Source: Variovorax paradoxus (lineage in GTDB: Bacteria > Pseudomonadota > Gammaproteobacteria > Burkholderiales > Burkholderiaceae_C). Taken from it: a DNA stretch of 64,000 nt. The stretch covers positions 806,001 through 870,000 of the forward strand of contig NZ_LR743508.1 of assembly GCF_902712855.1 (NCBI RefSeq), in the 5' to 3' direction. The notes under the pieces are model-generated. The model had not been told where the DNA came from. It did not search any database and saw only the letters and a program-made list of their open reading frames with translations. The position numbers and the translations under genes were made by a program. Shown one piece after another: positions 8,543 through 16,308 of this stretch (positions are counted from its first letter, which is position 1; every line of letters starts with the position of its first letter).

Positions 8543-10927
8543 CTAGAAGAGCCCTCGCTGCGATGTCGTCAGCGCCGCGAAGCTCTCTCCCATGGGCTGC
8601 AGGATGGCGTCGGCGATCGGCTGCAGCTGCCGGCTCAGGTAGTGCTCGTAGTCGATGCGCGAATGGCGCGTTTCCATCGGCTCGGGTCCGTTGCGGGTCA
8701 TGACGTAGCGGATCCACCCGCCGTTCTGGTACTGGCGGGGCCGGTTGACGCGCTCGTTGTATTCGTCCGCGATGCGTGCGGCGCGCACCTGCGGCGGCAC
8801 GTTGACCAGGTAGGCGTCGAGCCGGTGGCGCAGGCGCTTCCGGTAGATGAGCAGGTCGTCCTTGTCGCCTGCCAGCGTCGCCTGCGCATACGCTGCCACG
8901 AACTCGCGGTAGGGCTCGCCATGGAAGATGCGCGACAGCAGCCCTTCCTGGAACTGGCGCGCCAGCGGCGTCCAGTCGCTGCGCGCCATCTCCAGGCCGC
9001 GATAGACCATCTCCTCCTTGCCCGCGGCGTCCACGCTCAGGCCCGCGTAGCGCTTCTTGCTGCCCACGTCCGAGCCGCGGATGGTCGGCATGAAGAACTT
9101 GCGGTAATGGGTGTCGAACTCGATCTCCAGGAAGTTCTCCAGGCCCTGCTGCTCGCGCAGGTCGCGCGTCCACCAGTCGTTGATGTCCTTCACCAGGCCC
9201 GCCGCGACGGCATGCGCTTCCTCGTTGGCGTGGGTGCGCCGGAGCCAGATGAAGATGGAGTCGGTGTCGCCGTAGATGACTTCGTAGCCGCGCTTCGTCA
9301 CGAACTCGCGCGTGAGCTTCATCATCTCGTGCCCGCGAAGGGTCACGGCCGACACCAGCCTGGGATCGAAAAAGCGGCAGTCGGCCGCGCCGAGCACGCC
9401 GGCGAAGGAGTTCATGAGCAGCTTCAGAGCCTGTGACAGCGGCTCGTTCTTCAGCCGCTTGGCCTCGTCGCGGGCGCGCCATAGCGTGGTGACGATCTCG
9501 GGCAGGCAGTGGCGCTCGCGCGAGAACACGGTTCCCTTCGGGCCTTTCACGACCGCCGCGGGGTCGCCCGAGTTCGAGCCTTCGATGAAACCCACGGGAT
9601 CGACGAGGAAGGTCCGGATGATCGAGGGGTAGAGGCTCTTGTAGTCGAGCACCACGACGGAGTCGTAGAACCCCGGCTTCGAGTCCATCACGTAGCCGCC
9701 CGGGAAGGCCTTGCTCGGGATCTCGCCGACGTTCGGCGCCACATAGCCCAGGCGATGCATGCGCGGCAGGTAATGGTGGCTGAACGCGGCGATGGAGCCG
9801 CCGAAGTGATCGGCCTGCAGCCCGGTGGTGTGGGCGCGCTCCATCACGAACTGCAGCAGCTTCGCCTTCTCGAAGATGCGCAGCACCAGTTCGCAGTCTC
9901 GGATGTTGTAGAGCGCGAGCGCGGGCTTGTCGTGCCGGTATCGCCGCTCGATCTCGGCCATCTTGTCGTATTCGTCGCCGATGGCCTTGCCCTCGCCCAG
10001 CATGGCCTGCGAAACGGCCTCGAGGCTGAAGGAAGGAAAGCTCCAGACCGCGGCCTTGAGCGCGTCGATGCCATCGATGATCACGCGGCCGGGCGTGGGC
10101 GCGAAGAGGTAGCCCTGCTTGCCCGGATGGGTCCGCCATTCGACGGGCCGGCGCTCGCGCCCCAGCTGGAATGGCACGCCGCATTCGTCGGCCGTCTTCT
10201 GCAGCACGCGCAGGTCGAACTGGATGACGTTCCAGCCGATGACCACATCCGGGTCGTTGCGCGCGAGCCAGTCGTTGAGCTGCTCGATCATGGCCTTGCG
10301 TGTCGGGCAGTGGACCAGTGCGAAGTCCGCGGGCTTGCCCGCTCCGGACGTGGGTTCGGCCGGCGGTTCGCCCAGCATGAAGACCACGCGTTCCGGCATG
10401 CCGTCCAGCGCGATCGAATAGAGCGCCTCGTGCTGGCTCGTCTCGATGTCCAGCGACACCACCTTGAGCGCGGGCCGGAACTCGGGGGCGGGCTTGAGCC
10501 TGCAGTCGACGATGGTGGCGCGGTCCGCGTGACCGCCCTCGACCTGCACGCCCGCCGTGATGAAACGCTCCATCAGGTAGCGGTCATGGGGCCGCACGTC
10601 GGCCTCCAGCACGGGAACGCCCTGCGCCTGCAGCGCGCGCGCCAGCCGGCCGAGCTGGCGGAACTGCCTTGCGTAGACGCCGACGACGGGTTCCTGCTGG
10701 AAGGTCTTCAGATCGAGTTCGCGCAGGTGCAGCCCGGGCATGGTTGCCAGTTGCGCCTCCACCGCGGGGCGGTGGCGGGTCTCGACGAATGCGACGGAGG
10801 TTCGGGCCGAGAGCACCACCTTTCGCGGCCCGTCGTCCGTCGCCAGCCAGTATTCGATTTCGGTGCCGGCCGGCGTGTCGCGCCAGTGGCGCGTGAGGAT
10901 GAAGCCCTTGAGTACGGTGGGGGTCAC
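8543..10927 (-). CDS. polB: DNA polymerase II (family B)
   Basis: The 794-residue product aligns end to end with E. coli Pol II (783 residues): GFILTRHWRDTPAGTE at the N-terminus, exonuclease motif SLDIETS, polymerase motif A DYKSLYPSIIR, motif B LKLLMNSFAGVLG, motif C YGDTDSIF, and a C-terminal GLF. It is a damage-inducible proofreading polymerase used in replication restart. The GTG at 10927 is chosen because it begins just before the first conserved residues; an in-frame GTG at 11014 would add 29 proline/alanine-rich residues. Neither has a good ribosome site. I see no clear LexA box immediately upstream. It lies 96 bp after the GlxA-type regulator on the same strand. Confidence 0.95.
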   Translation of the reverse strand: MTPTVLKGFILTRHWRDTPAGTEIEYWLATDDGPRKVVLSARTSVAFVETRHRPAVEAQLATMPGLHLRELDLKTFQQEPVVGVYARQFRQLGRLARALQAQGVPVLEADVRPHDRYLMERFITAGVQVEGGHADRATIVDCRLKPAPEFRPALKVVSLDIETSQHEALYSIALDGMPERVVFMLGEPPAEPTSGAGKPADFALVHCPTRKAMIEQLNDWLARNDPDVVIGWNVIQFDLRVLQKTADECGVPFQLGRERRPVEWRTHPGKQGYLFAPTPGRVIIDGIDALKAAVWSFPSFSLEAVSQAMLGEGKAIGDEYDKMAEIERRYRHDKPALALYNIRDCELVLRIFEKAKLLQFVMERAHTTGLQADHFGGSIAAFSHHYLPRMHRLGYVAPNVGEIPSKAFPGGYVMDSKPGFYDSVVVLDYKSLYPSIIRTFLVDPVGFIEGSNSGDPAAVVKGPKGTVFSRERHCLPEIVTTLWRARDEAKRLKNEPLSQALKLLMNSFAGVLGAADCRFFDPRLVSAVTLRGHEMMKLTREFVTKRGYEVIYGDTDSIFIWLRRTHANEEAHAVAAGLVKDINDWWTRDLREQQGLENFLEIEFDTHYRKFFMPTIRGSDVGSKKRYAGLSVDAAGKEEMVYRGLEMARSDWTPLARQFQEGLLSRIFHGEPYREFVAAYAQATLAGDKDDLLIYRKRLRHRLDAYLVNVPPQVRAARIADEYNERVNRPRQYQNGGWIRYVMTRNGPEPMETRHSRIDYEHYLSRQLQPIADAILQPMGESFAALTTSQRGLF

Positions 10928-11023
10928 GAGAGCCTGGAGAGTCGGGTGGGGCGCGGGAGCGGGGCCGGATTTTCGCCGATGCGCCGCCGCAACTTGCGCG
11001 GCCTCTCCCCGCACCCGCTGGCG

Positions 11024-11989
11024 TCAGCGCAGGTCGGCACGCAGGTCGCGCACGCCTCGCCCCAGCCGATCGCGAAGAAGCGTTCCCAGCGTGGAGCCGT
11101 CTGCATAGCCGACCTCGGCCGCGATCGTGTCCAGGTCGAGGTCGCTGCCGTGCACGAGCGATCTTGCGCGCTCGACCCGCAGATCCTGGAAGTACGCGAG
11201 CGGCGACTTGCCCAGCACCGCCTGGCAGCGGCGCTGCAGCGTGCGCGGGCTCATGGCCAGCGCGTTCGCGGCTTCGTCCAGCGAAAAGCCTTCCTTCAGG
11301 TGGTCTCGCGCCCAGCGCTCGAAGCGCTGGATGGCGGGGTCTGCCTGCGCCAGGTGGTTGGGAACGATGTAGGGCGCCTGCGAGGAGCGCAGGTCGGCAA
11401 GCAGGTAGCGCGAGACGACGGCGGCCAGCTCGGGGCTGGCCTTGCGGATGAGCCAGAGCGCCAGGTCCAAGTGCCCCATGGCGGCGCCCGCCGTCACGAT
11501 GCGCCCCGACGGCACGAGCATCCGCGATTCGTCCAGCAGGACCTTCGGATACCGCTGCCGGAACAGGGGGCCGAGCCACCAGGTGGTGGTGGCCTCGCCG
11601 CCGTCGAGAAGCCCGGTCTCGGCCAGCAGGAACGTCCCGATGCACGAGGCCGAGACATGCGCGCCTTGTGCGTGCCACATTCGCAGCAGCTGCCGGGCTT
11701 CCTTCACGTCGCGCCGTTCGAGCGCAGGCAACAGCAGTTCGGGCGTCGTCGTGCTCAGTGCCGGGACCACGACCCAGTCCGGCCTCCGGCTCGACGTCAC
11801 CGGCTCGACCGGCACCGCCAGCCCATGCGCAGTGCGAACCGTCTTGCGCACGCTCACCGTCGTCACCTCGAAAGTGAGCGCGCCACCCATCTGCGAGGCT
11901 GCGAACTTGTGGGCCAGGCCGAGCGCGTCGAGCATCACGGTGAGGCCGGTGTCGAAGACGCCGTCGAGGGCGAGCACGAAGATCTGCAT
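11024..11989 (-). CDS. GlxA-family transcriptional regulator (DJ-1/PfpI + AraC)
   Basis: The 321-residue protein has a DJ-1/PfpI amidotransferase-like domain (residues ~1-190, with the elbow-like SASCIGTFLLAE and a Cys at the usual position) and a C-terminal AraC helix-turn-helix domain (~210-315: FSLDEAANALAMSPRTLQRR). The domain order is that of GlxA/FtrA-type regulators. It is divergent from a small YCII-like protein, and the 191-bp gap between them contains a duplicated dyad that fits an autoregulatory operator. The ligand is unknown. Confidence 0.9.
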   Translation of the reverse strand: MQIFVLALDGVFDTGLTVMLDALGLAHKFAASQMGGALTFEVTTVSVRKTVRTAHGLAVPVEPVTSSRRPDWVVVPALSTTTPELLLPALERRDVKEARQLLRMWHAQGAHVSASCIGTFLLAETGLLDGGEATTTWWLGPLFRQRYPKVLLDESRMLVPSGRIVTAGAAMGHLDLALWLIRKASPELAAVVSRYLLADLRSSQAPYIVPNHLAQADPAIQRFERWARDHLKEGFSLDEAANALAMSPRTLQRRCQAVLGKSPLAYFQDLRVERARSLVHGSDLDLDTIAAEVGYADGSTLGTLLRDRLGRGVRDLRADLR

Positions 11990-12103
11990 GGCGGGAATGA
12001 CCTCGGGTTTGTCGTTCGCGACTATATCGCCGGATCTTGGAGATGCGCGAATCCGCTTCGAATCTTATTGGCGGGAATGACGTTAAAGATGTCGTTTGCG
12101 ACT
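11990..12103. promoter_or_regulatory. duplicated operator-like dyad between divergent genes
   Basis: A ~34-bp element occurs twice, at 11990-12024 and 12070-12103, exactly 80 bp apart. Both copies have GGCGGGAATGAC, nine variable bases, then GTCGTT[C/T]GCGACT. The arms AATGAC and GTCGTT form an imperfect inverted repeat, and only the spacer differs between copies, as expected for protein-binding half-sites under selection. The left copy abuts the GlxA-type regulator's start codon. Likely targets are the regulator itself and the gene at 12181. Confidence 0.6.
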
Positions 12104-12180
12104 GTTCGCGTTTCGACGCCGCGCGCCTAGTCTCGGTGGCTCCTCAACCACGCAATGAACATTGCACAAGGAGTCCCTCC

Positions 12181-12474
12181 ATGAAAGTCCTCGCCATCGG
12201 TTCCATCGTCAGGCAGCTCTCGCCGGACGAGCAGCAGCAGGTGATGCCCACGGAAGTGCCGGACACGCTCAAGCTCTACCTCGACGGCAGGATCGAGCAG
12301 TTCTGGTATCGCACCGACAAGCCCGGCGTGATCTTCCTGATGGATGTCGGCTCCGTCGATGAAGCCAGGGCCGCGATCGGGGCGCTGCCGCTCGCCAGCG
12401 GCGGCTTCGCGCAGTACGAGTTCATGTCGGTCGGTCCGCTTGCCCCGCTGGGGTTGCTGCTCCAGGGAAAGTAG
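12181..12474 (+). CDS. small YCII/muconolactone-isomerase-like protein
   Basis: This 97-residue cytoplasmic protein has an ATG preceded by AAGGAG. Its pattern (MKVLAIG..., FWYRTDKPGVIFLMD, SVDEARAAIGALPLASGGF) resembles the ferredoxin-like fold of YCII or muconolactone-isomerase-like small proteins, in which a strand, a helix with EA/AL repeats and a last strand form a dimeric barrel. It is divergent from the GlxA-type regulator and is its probable target. The catalytic role, if any, is unknown. Confidence 0.7.
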   Translation: MKVLAIGSIVRQLSPDEQQQVMPTEVPDTLKLYLDGRIEQFWYRTDKPGVIFLMDVGSVDEARAAIGALPLASGGFAQYEFMSVGPLAPLGLLLQGK

Positions 12475-12561
12475 GCGCCGCCACGCTCGCGCAACGGCGT
12501 TGCGCTTGCACGCTCCAGCGGTCGGGCATCTGCACCCGAGAGACCTCGGCCTGCAGCCTGC

Positions 12562-13224
12562 TCAGCTGCAGCGCAGCGCGAAGACCCGGTCGTTCGCGCG
12601 CCTGCGTTCGTCCTTGAGGCGGTCCTGCTCGAATGCCGGCTGGGGCCGAAGCGCGGCGGCATCGATCGACGCGATCAGCGCTTTGAGACTTGCGCATTCC
12701 GTGCTCGGGCCGTCGACGTTCATTGCCACGCGGCGCTCGTGCTCGGCAACGGATCGGGCGATGGCGCTGTTGTTGCGGATGGAGGCCTGCCTCTCGGCAT
12801 CCGACATTCCGTCGGCCAGATTGAGATCGGGATTCACCGTCACGGCCGCCGCTCTGGTGCCTTGCCGGCAAGCGCCGTCGGAATAGCTGATGGCTCCCGC
12901 AGCGGAGATGCACTTCGCAAAGCTTTGCGTGCGTGGCGCAGCGGGCTCATGCTGCGGCTGCGGGTCCATTCGCGCTGCCGGCGCTGCAGGCGCTGTCGCG
13001 CCGGGTGAAGGTGCGGAAGTGCCCGGGCGCTCCGTGGCACGGCGGACCGGGCCTGCACCTGGCCAACTGCTGAAGATCAGGCAAGCCACGCCGGCGGCCA
13101 CGGCCACCCCGATCAGCGGCCACATCAGGCTGGATGATTTCGTGGGCCGCAGCGAGCGCTCCCATGCCGCCATCGCATCGTGGGGCCGATCCATCCAGGG
13201 GTCGCGTGAATGTTTGTCTTCCAT
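12562..13224 (-). CDS. single-pass membrane protein with DUF4124-like segment
   Basis: The 220-residue protein has a short cytoplasmic N-terminus, one transmembrane helix at about residues 32-52 (LMWPLIGVAVAAGVACLIF), a Pro/Ala-rich linker and then FAKCISAAGAISYSDGAC, which matches the Cys-containing DUF4124-type motif common in Burkholderiales envelope proteins. The C-terminal part is helical and charged, with two further Cys residues that could pair. It is probably anchored in the inner membrane facing the periplasm. Function is unknown. Confidence 0.7.
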   Translation of the reverse strand: MEDKHSRDPWMDRPHDAMAAWERSLRPTKSSSLMWPLIGVAVAAGVACLIFSSWPGAGPVRRATERPGTSAPSPGATAPAAPAARMDPQPQHEPAAPRTQSFAKCISAAGAISYSDGACRQGTRAAAVTVNPDLNLADGMSDAERQASIRNNSAIARSVAEHERRVAMNVDGPSTECASLKALIASIDAAALRPQPAFEQDRLKDERRRANDRVFALRCS

Positions 13225-13508
13225 GCTTCGGAGCGTCCGTCAATGGCCTGCTGCGGACCGTCGCAGCGCGCCCGCGAGGATACCTGCGGCTGGCTCTTGG
13301 AAAGTCCGGCGGGGTGCGATGAACCCGTCGGGGAATGTGCTGCAGCAATTCGGCCTCACCTTGGAACTTTTTTCTTCCGGTTTGTTGGCATGTGCCTTGC
13401 CGCGGCGCTCGAACCATGGCGAAAGGGCGTGTTTTCAACCGGTTTCGGGGATGGGTTCCGCGCACGGTGCTGGCTAGCATCTTTTTCCAACCTCGTCCCT
13501 GGATTCAG

Positions 13509-15479
13509 ATGACCATGTACCTCCGTTCCACGTTCCGTTGCATCCGCGATCTGTGTGGTGCCAGTGCACTGGCCTTGCTGCTGGCAAGTTGCGGCGGCGG
13601 GGGAGGCGGCTCCTCCGGCTTCGTGCCGTTCGTGCTTCCGCCGGCGCAAACGCCTGCCGGGCAGGCGAGCGTCACCATCGACGACGACGCGCAGGGCGCG
13701 GCCCCGCCCACGCGGATCAGCGCGACCTACAGCGTGCGCATCAACAGCCTGGCGGATGGCTTCTTCGCCGTGGGCGGCAACTGCACCACGCCGCCCGCCG
13801 CCAACACCTCGCTCGACTCGACCGGCACGGTGGCCACGACGCGGCTTTCCGGCGGCAACTGCGAGGCCGGGCAGACGCTGTCGCTCACGCTCGATCCGTC
13901 GAAGGCCGTGCTCGACAACGCCACGCTCGCCAATGCCGCACCGTGGACGCGCAGCTACGCGATCGCTGCCGGGCCGCAGAAGATCGGCGGCACCATCAGC
14001 GGCCTCGTCGGCAGCGTGGTGCTGCAGAACAATGCAGGCGAGACGCTCACGGCAACCAGCGACGGCGCCTTCGAATTCGCCACAGCCATTGCAAGCGGCG
14101 GCGCGTATGCGGTGACCGTCGCGACGCAACCCGCGGGGCAGACCTGCACCGTCGGCCAAGGCAGCGGCACGGTCGGCACGAACCCGGTCAACGGCATTGC
14201 CGTCGTCTGCGCGGCCAACGCCTACACGGTGGCCGGAGCCGTCACCGGCTTGGCCGGCACCGTGGTGCTGCAGAACAACGGCGGGGATGCGCTCACGCTT
14301 TCCGCCGACGGCGCCTTCACGTTCAGCGTGCCGGTGGCGCAGGGCGCCGCCTACGACGTGACCGTGCTCACGCAGCCGGCCACGCAGACCTGCACGGTCT
14401 CCAACGGCAGCGCCACCATGGGCGCGGCGAACGTCACGAACGTCGCCGTGGCCTGCGCCGCCAACACTTCTACCGTGGGCGGCACGGTCACGGGCCTGTC
14501 GGGCAGCGTCGTGCTGCAGAACAACGGAGGCGACAACCTGGCGTTGAACGCCGACGGGTCCTTCACCTTCGCCACGGCGATCGCGGCCGGCGCTGCCTAC
14601 GACGTGACCGTGCTCACCCAGCCTGCGGCGCAGACCTGCACCGTGAGCAACGGATCGGGAACGGTGGCAGCGGTCAACGTGACGAACGTGGGCGTGGTGT
14701 GCTCGAGCGCAGCGACCACGCTGTCGGTTGCCGCGTCGCCGGTCATCGTGGCCGTCAAGGGCGCGGCGAGCACGCTGCTGGTGACGAACACCGGCGCGGC
14801 GCCCGCGCTCAATGTCCGCGCGACATTGCCGGGCGGCTGGGGCGCGGTGACGGTGGACGACTCCGCCTGCACGGCCGTCGCGCCCGGCGCGAACTGCACG
14901 CTCTCGTTCAGCTCGCAGGCACCCTATGTGGCCGGCGAGGCGGTGAGCATCCAGGGCGACAACACGCCGGCGCGCACCGTCACGGTCGCTTTCTCGCTCA
15001 AGGGCTACCTGGTGTTCGACGTGCCGGCCGCCAATGTCGCGACCGTGGTGGACAGCGCCGATCTCAGCGTGCTGCCCGGCCCTTACTACAACTGGGGCAC
15101 GGGCGTGGCCGTGCCGGGCGCGGTCTCGCTGACGGACGGCGCGGCCAACACCCAGGCCATGCTGGCCGCCATGGGCTCGGGCACCTTCCACGCGGCCGGG
15201 GCCTGCAAGGCGAGCACGCTCGCGGGCCTGAACTGGTACTTGCCGGCGATCTGCCAGCTGGGCTCGGGAACGCCTTGCAGTGCCGCAGGTGCGAGCGTGC
15301 AGAAGAACCTGATCGACCATGGCCTGGGCTGGTTCGCCGGCACCGACAACGAGCGGTGGAGCTCGACCCAGTCCGGCGCCTCCGAAGCCTGGTCTCACAA
15401 GCGCACCGATGGGTCCGCCACCGCGAAGCCGAAGGCGACCGGACAACCGGTCCGGTGCGTGGCGTCGGTGGCCTGGTAG
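13509..15479 (+). CDS. lipoprotein with three 82-residue repeats and Lcl/DUF1566-like C-terminus
   Basis: The product (656 residues from this ATG; one at 13515 is also possible) has a signal peptide ending in the lipobox LLASC followed by a Gly run. Residues ~160-406 are three 82-residue repeats, each running from a GLxGxVVLQNN start to a TCTVxNGSxT end. A segment like choice-of-anchor domains (LFVTNTGAAPALNV-type pattern) follows. The last ~150 residues match the Lcl/DUF1566 fold (LNWYLPAICQL, RWSSTQS, VRCVASVAW). It is probably a surface lipoprotein involved in adhesion or matrix contact. The gap before it (13225-13508) holds no other gene. Confidence 0.8.
   Translation: MTMYLRSTFRCIRDLCGASALALLLASCGGGGGGSSGFVPFVLPPAQTPAGQASVTIDDDAQGAAPPTRISATYSVRINSLADGFFAVGGNCTTPPAANTSLDSTGTVATTRLSGGNCEAGQTLSLTLDPSKAVLDNATLANAAPWTRSYAIAAGPQKIGGTISGLVGSVVLQNNAGETLTATSDGAFEFATAIASGGAYAVTVATQPAGQTCTVGQGSGTVGTNPVNGIAVVCAANAYTVAGAVTGLAGTVVLQNNGGDALTLSADGAFTFSVPVAQGAAYDVTVLTQPATQTCTVSNGSATMGAANVTNVAVACAANTSTVGGTVTGLSGSVVLQNNGGDNLALNADGSFTFATAIAAGAAYDVTVLTQPAAQTCTVSNGSGTVAAVNVTNVGVVCSSAATTLSVAASPVIVAVKGAASTLLVTNTGAAPALNVRATLPGGWGAVTVDDSACTAVAPGANCTLSFSSQAPYVAGEAVSIQGDNTPARTVTVAFSLKGYLVFDVPAANVATVVDSADLSVLPGPYYNWGTGVAVPGAVSLTDGAANTQAMLAAMGSGTFHAAGACKASTLAGLNWYLPAICQLGSGTPCSAAGASVQKNLIDHGLGWFAGTDNERWSSTQSGASEAWSHKRTDGSATAKPKATGQPVRCVASVAW
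13989..14726 (+). repeat. three tandem 246-bp coding repeats
   Basis: Repeat units begin at 13989, 14235 and 14481, each exactly 246 bp (82 codons). They encode beta-rich modules with GGTITGL-like starts, VVLQNN, DGxFxFxxxIA, AYxVTVxTQPAxQTCTV and a closing VxCAANx. The second and third copies are closest to each other. Unit number could vary between strains by recombination. Confidence 0.85.
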
Positions 15480-15487
15480 CTGCGCGG

Positions 15488-16177
15488 CTATCTCATCAGC
15501 GCGCGGATCCTGTGGACGGCCTGGTCGCCCGCCTGCGCGACCTGCGGGTGCGGGTGGGCAGCGCACCGCTCGGCGACCGGCATGAGCCCGGCCGACGGAC
15601 GCTTCGCGATCTCGAGGGCAACGGCTTCGCCGAGATAGAAATCCTCGTCCTCCGCCAGTTGCACCAGCAGGCCGGTGTCCCGAAGGTCGAGCGACGGAAC
15701 CAGGGCGACCACCAGCTCGGTCGCATCGCCGCTCTCGAGCAGGCTGCGGATGAAGGCGCCCAGGCCTTGCTGGTCGGAGGCCGGCGGCGAAACGGCCGGG
15801 TGCAGGTCGGGCACGTCGATGTCCCTCTCGCGCGCTGTGCGAACGGCTTCCATAAAGGCAGAAACCGCGTCGAACACCACGCGCGTGTCGCCGTCATGCG
15901 AGAGGAAGAGCACGCTGCCCGCCAGCGGCGGCGCTGCCAGCAGCACATGGTGGTTGCTGGTGTCGGCGTCGTCGAGTACGTGGCCGCCGAGCTGCCGAAT
16001 GGCAGGGTGGTACGCGAAGAGCGCGGTCTGTGCCATCACCTCGTCGGGCGACAGGAGCGCCGTGCCTTCGCGGTCGATCCTTGCCAGTTCGTCGAAGTAG
16101 CCTCGAAGCGCCGCGAGGTCGGCTTCGGGCGCCGGTGACCTGTCGTCTTCCTGCGGTCCGTCGGTGATGTTCGTCAT
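15488..16177 (-). CDS. hypothetical protein, possibly SUKH/SMI1-like with helical C-terminus
   Basis: The 229-residue acidic protein has no signal or membrane segment. Its N-terminal half (residues ~20-115) has a pattern reminiscent of SMI1/KNR4 (SUKH) domains: helix, FAYHPAIRQLGGHVL, then VLLAAPPLAGSVLFLSHDGDTRVVFDAVSAFM, where an aromatic-Asp segment reports on a bound partner. The second half is helical and HEAT-like. SUKH proteins often act as immunity proteins, but no toxin gene is adjacent. The assignment is weak, and it may be an uncharacterised Burkholderiales family. Confidence 0.6.
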   Translation of the reverse strand: MTNITDGPQEDDRSPAPEADLAALRGYFDELARIDREGTALLSPDEVMAQTALFAYHPAIRQLGGHVLDDADTSNHHVLLAAPPLAGSVLFLSHDGDTRVVFDAVSAFMEAVRTARERDIDVPDLHPAVSPPASDQQGLGAFIRSLLESGDATELVVALVPSLDLRDTGLLVQLAEDEDFYLGEAVALEIAKRPSAGLMPVAERCAAHPHPQVAQAGDQAVHRIRALMR

Positions 16178-16308
16178 GGTTCCCAGGCTCCATCGTTTCC
16201 GTTGCGGGCGAGCGCCCCGGCGTTGTGCGCAACGGCCGGAATGCTAGTCGAACGCCCGCTCACCGGCGCTGCGCGCGCGTAAGGGTGCGATGCGACATCA
16301 TTCCGCCC

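Noticed and set aside
9509..12130. 873-codon plus-strand frame antisense to DNA polymerase II and the GlxA-type regulator
   Set aside because: The opposite strand encodes a protein collinear with E. coli Pol II; the plus-strand product has His/Arg-rich low-complexity composition.
12489..12505. Short hairpin GCGCAAC/GTTGCGC after the YCII-like gene
   Set aside because: Arms are short with no T-tract on either strand, so I could not support a terminator.
15488..16177. SUKH-type immunity protein belonging to a toxin system
   Set aside because: The fold resemblance is weak and no toxin, Rhs or secretion gene is adjacent, so I only mention it as a possibility in the annotation.
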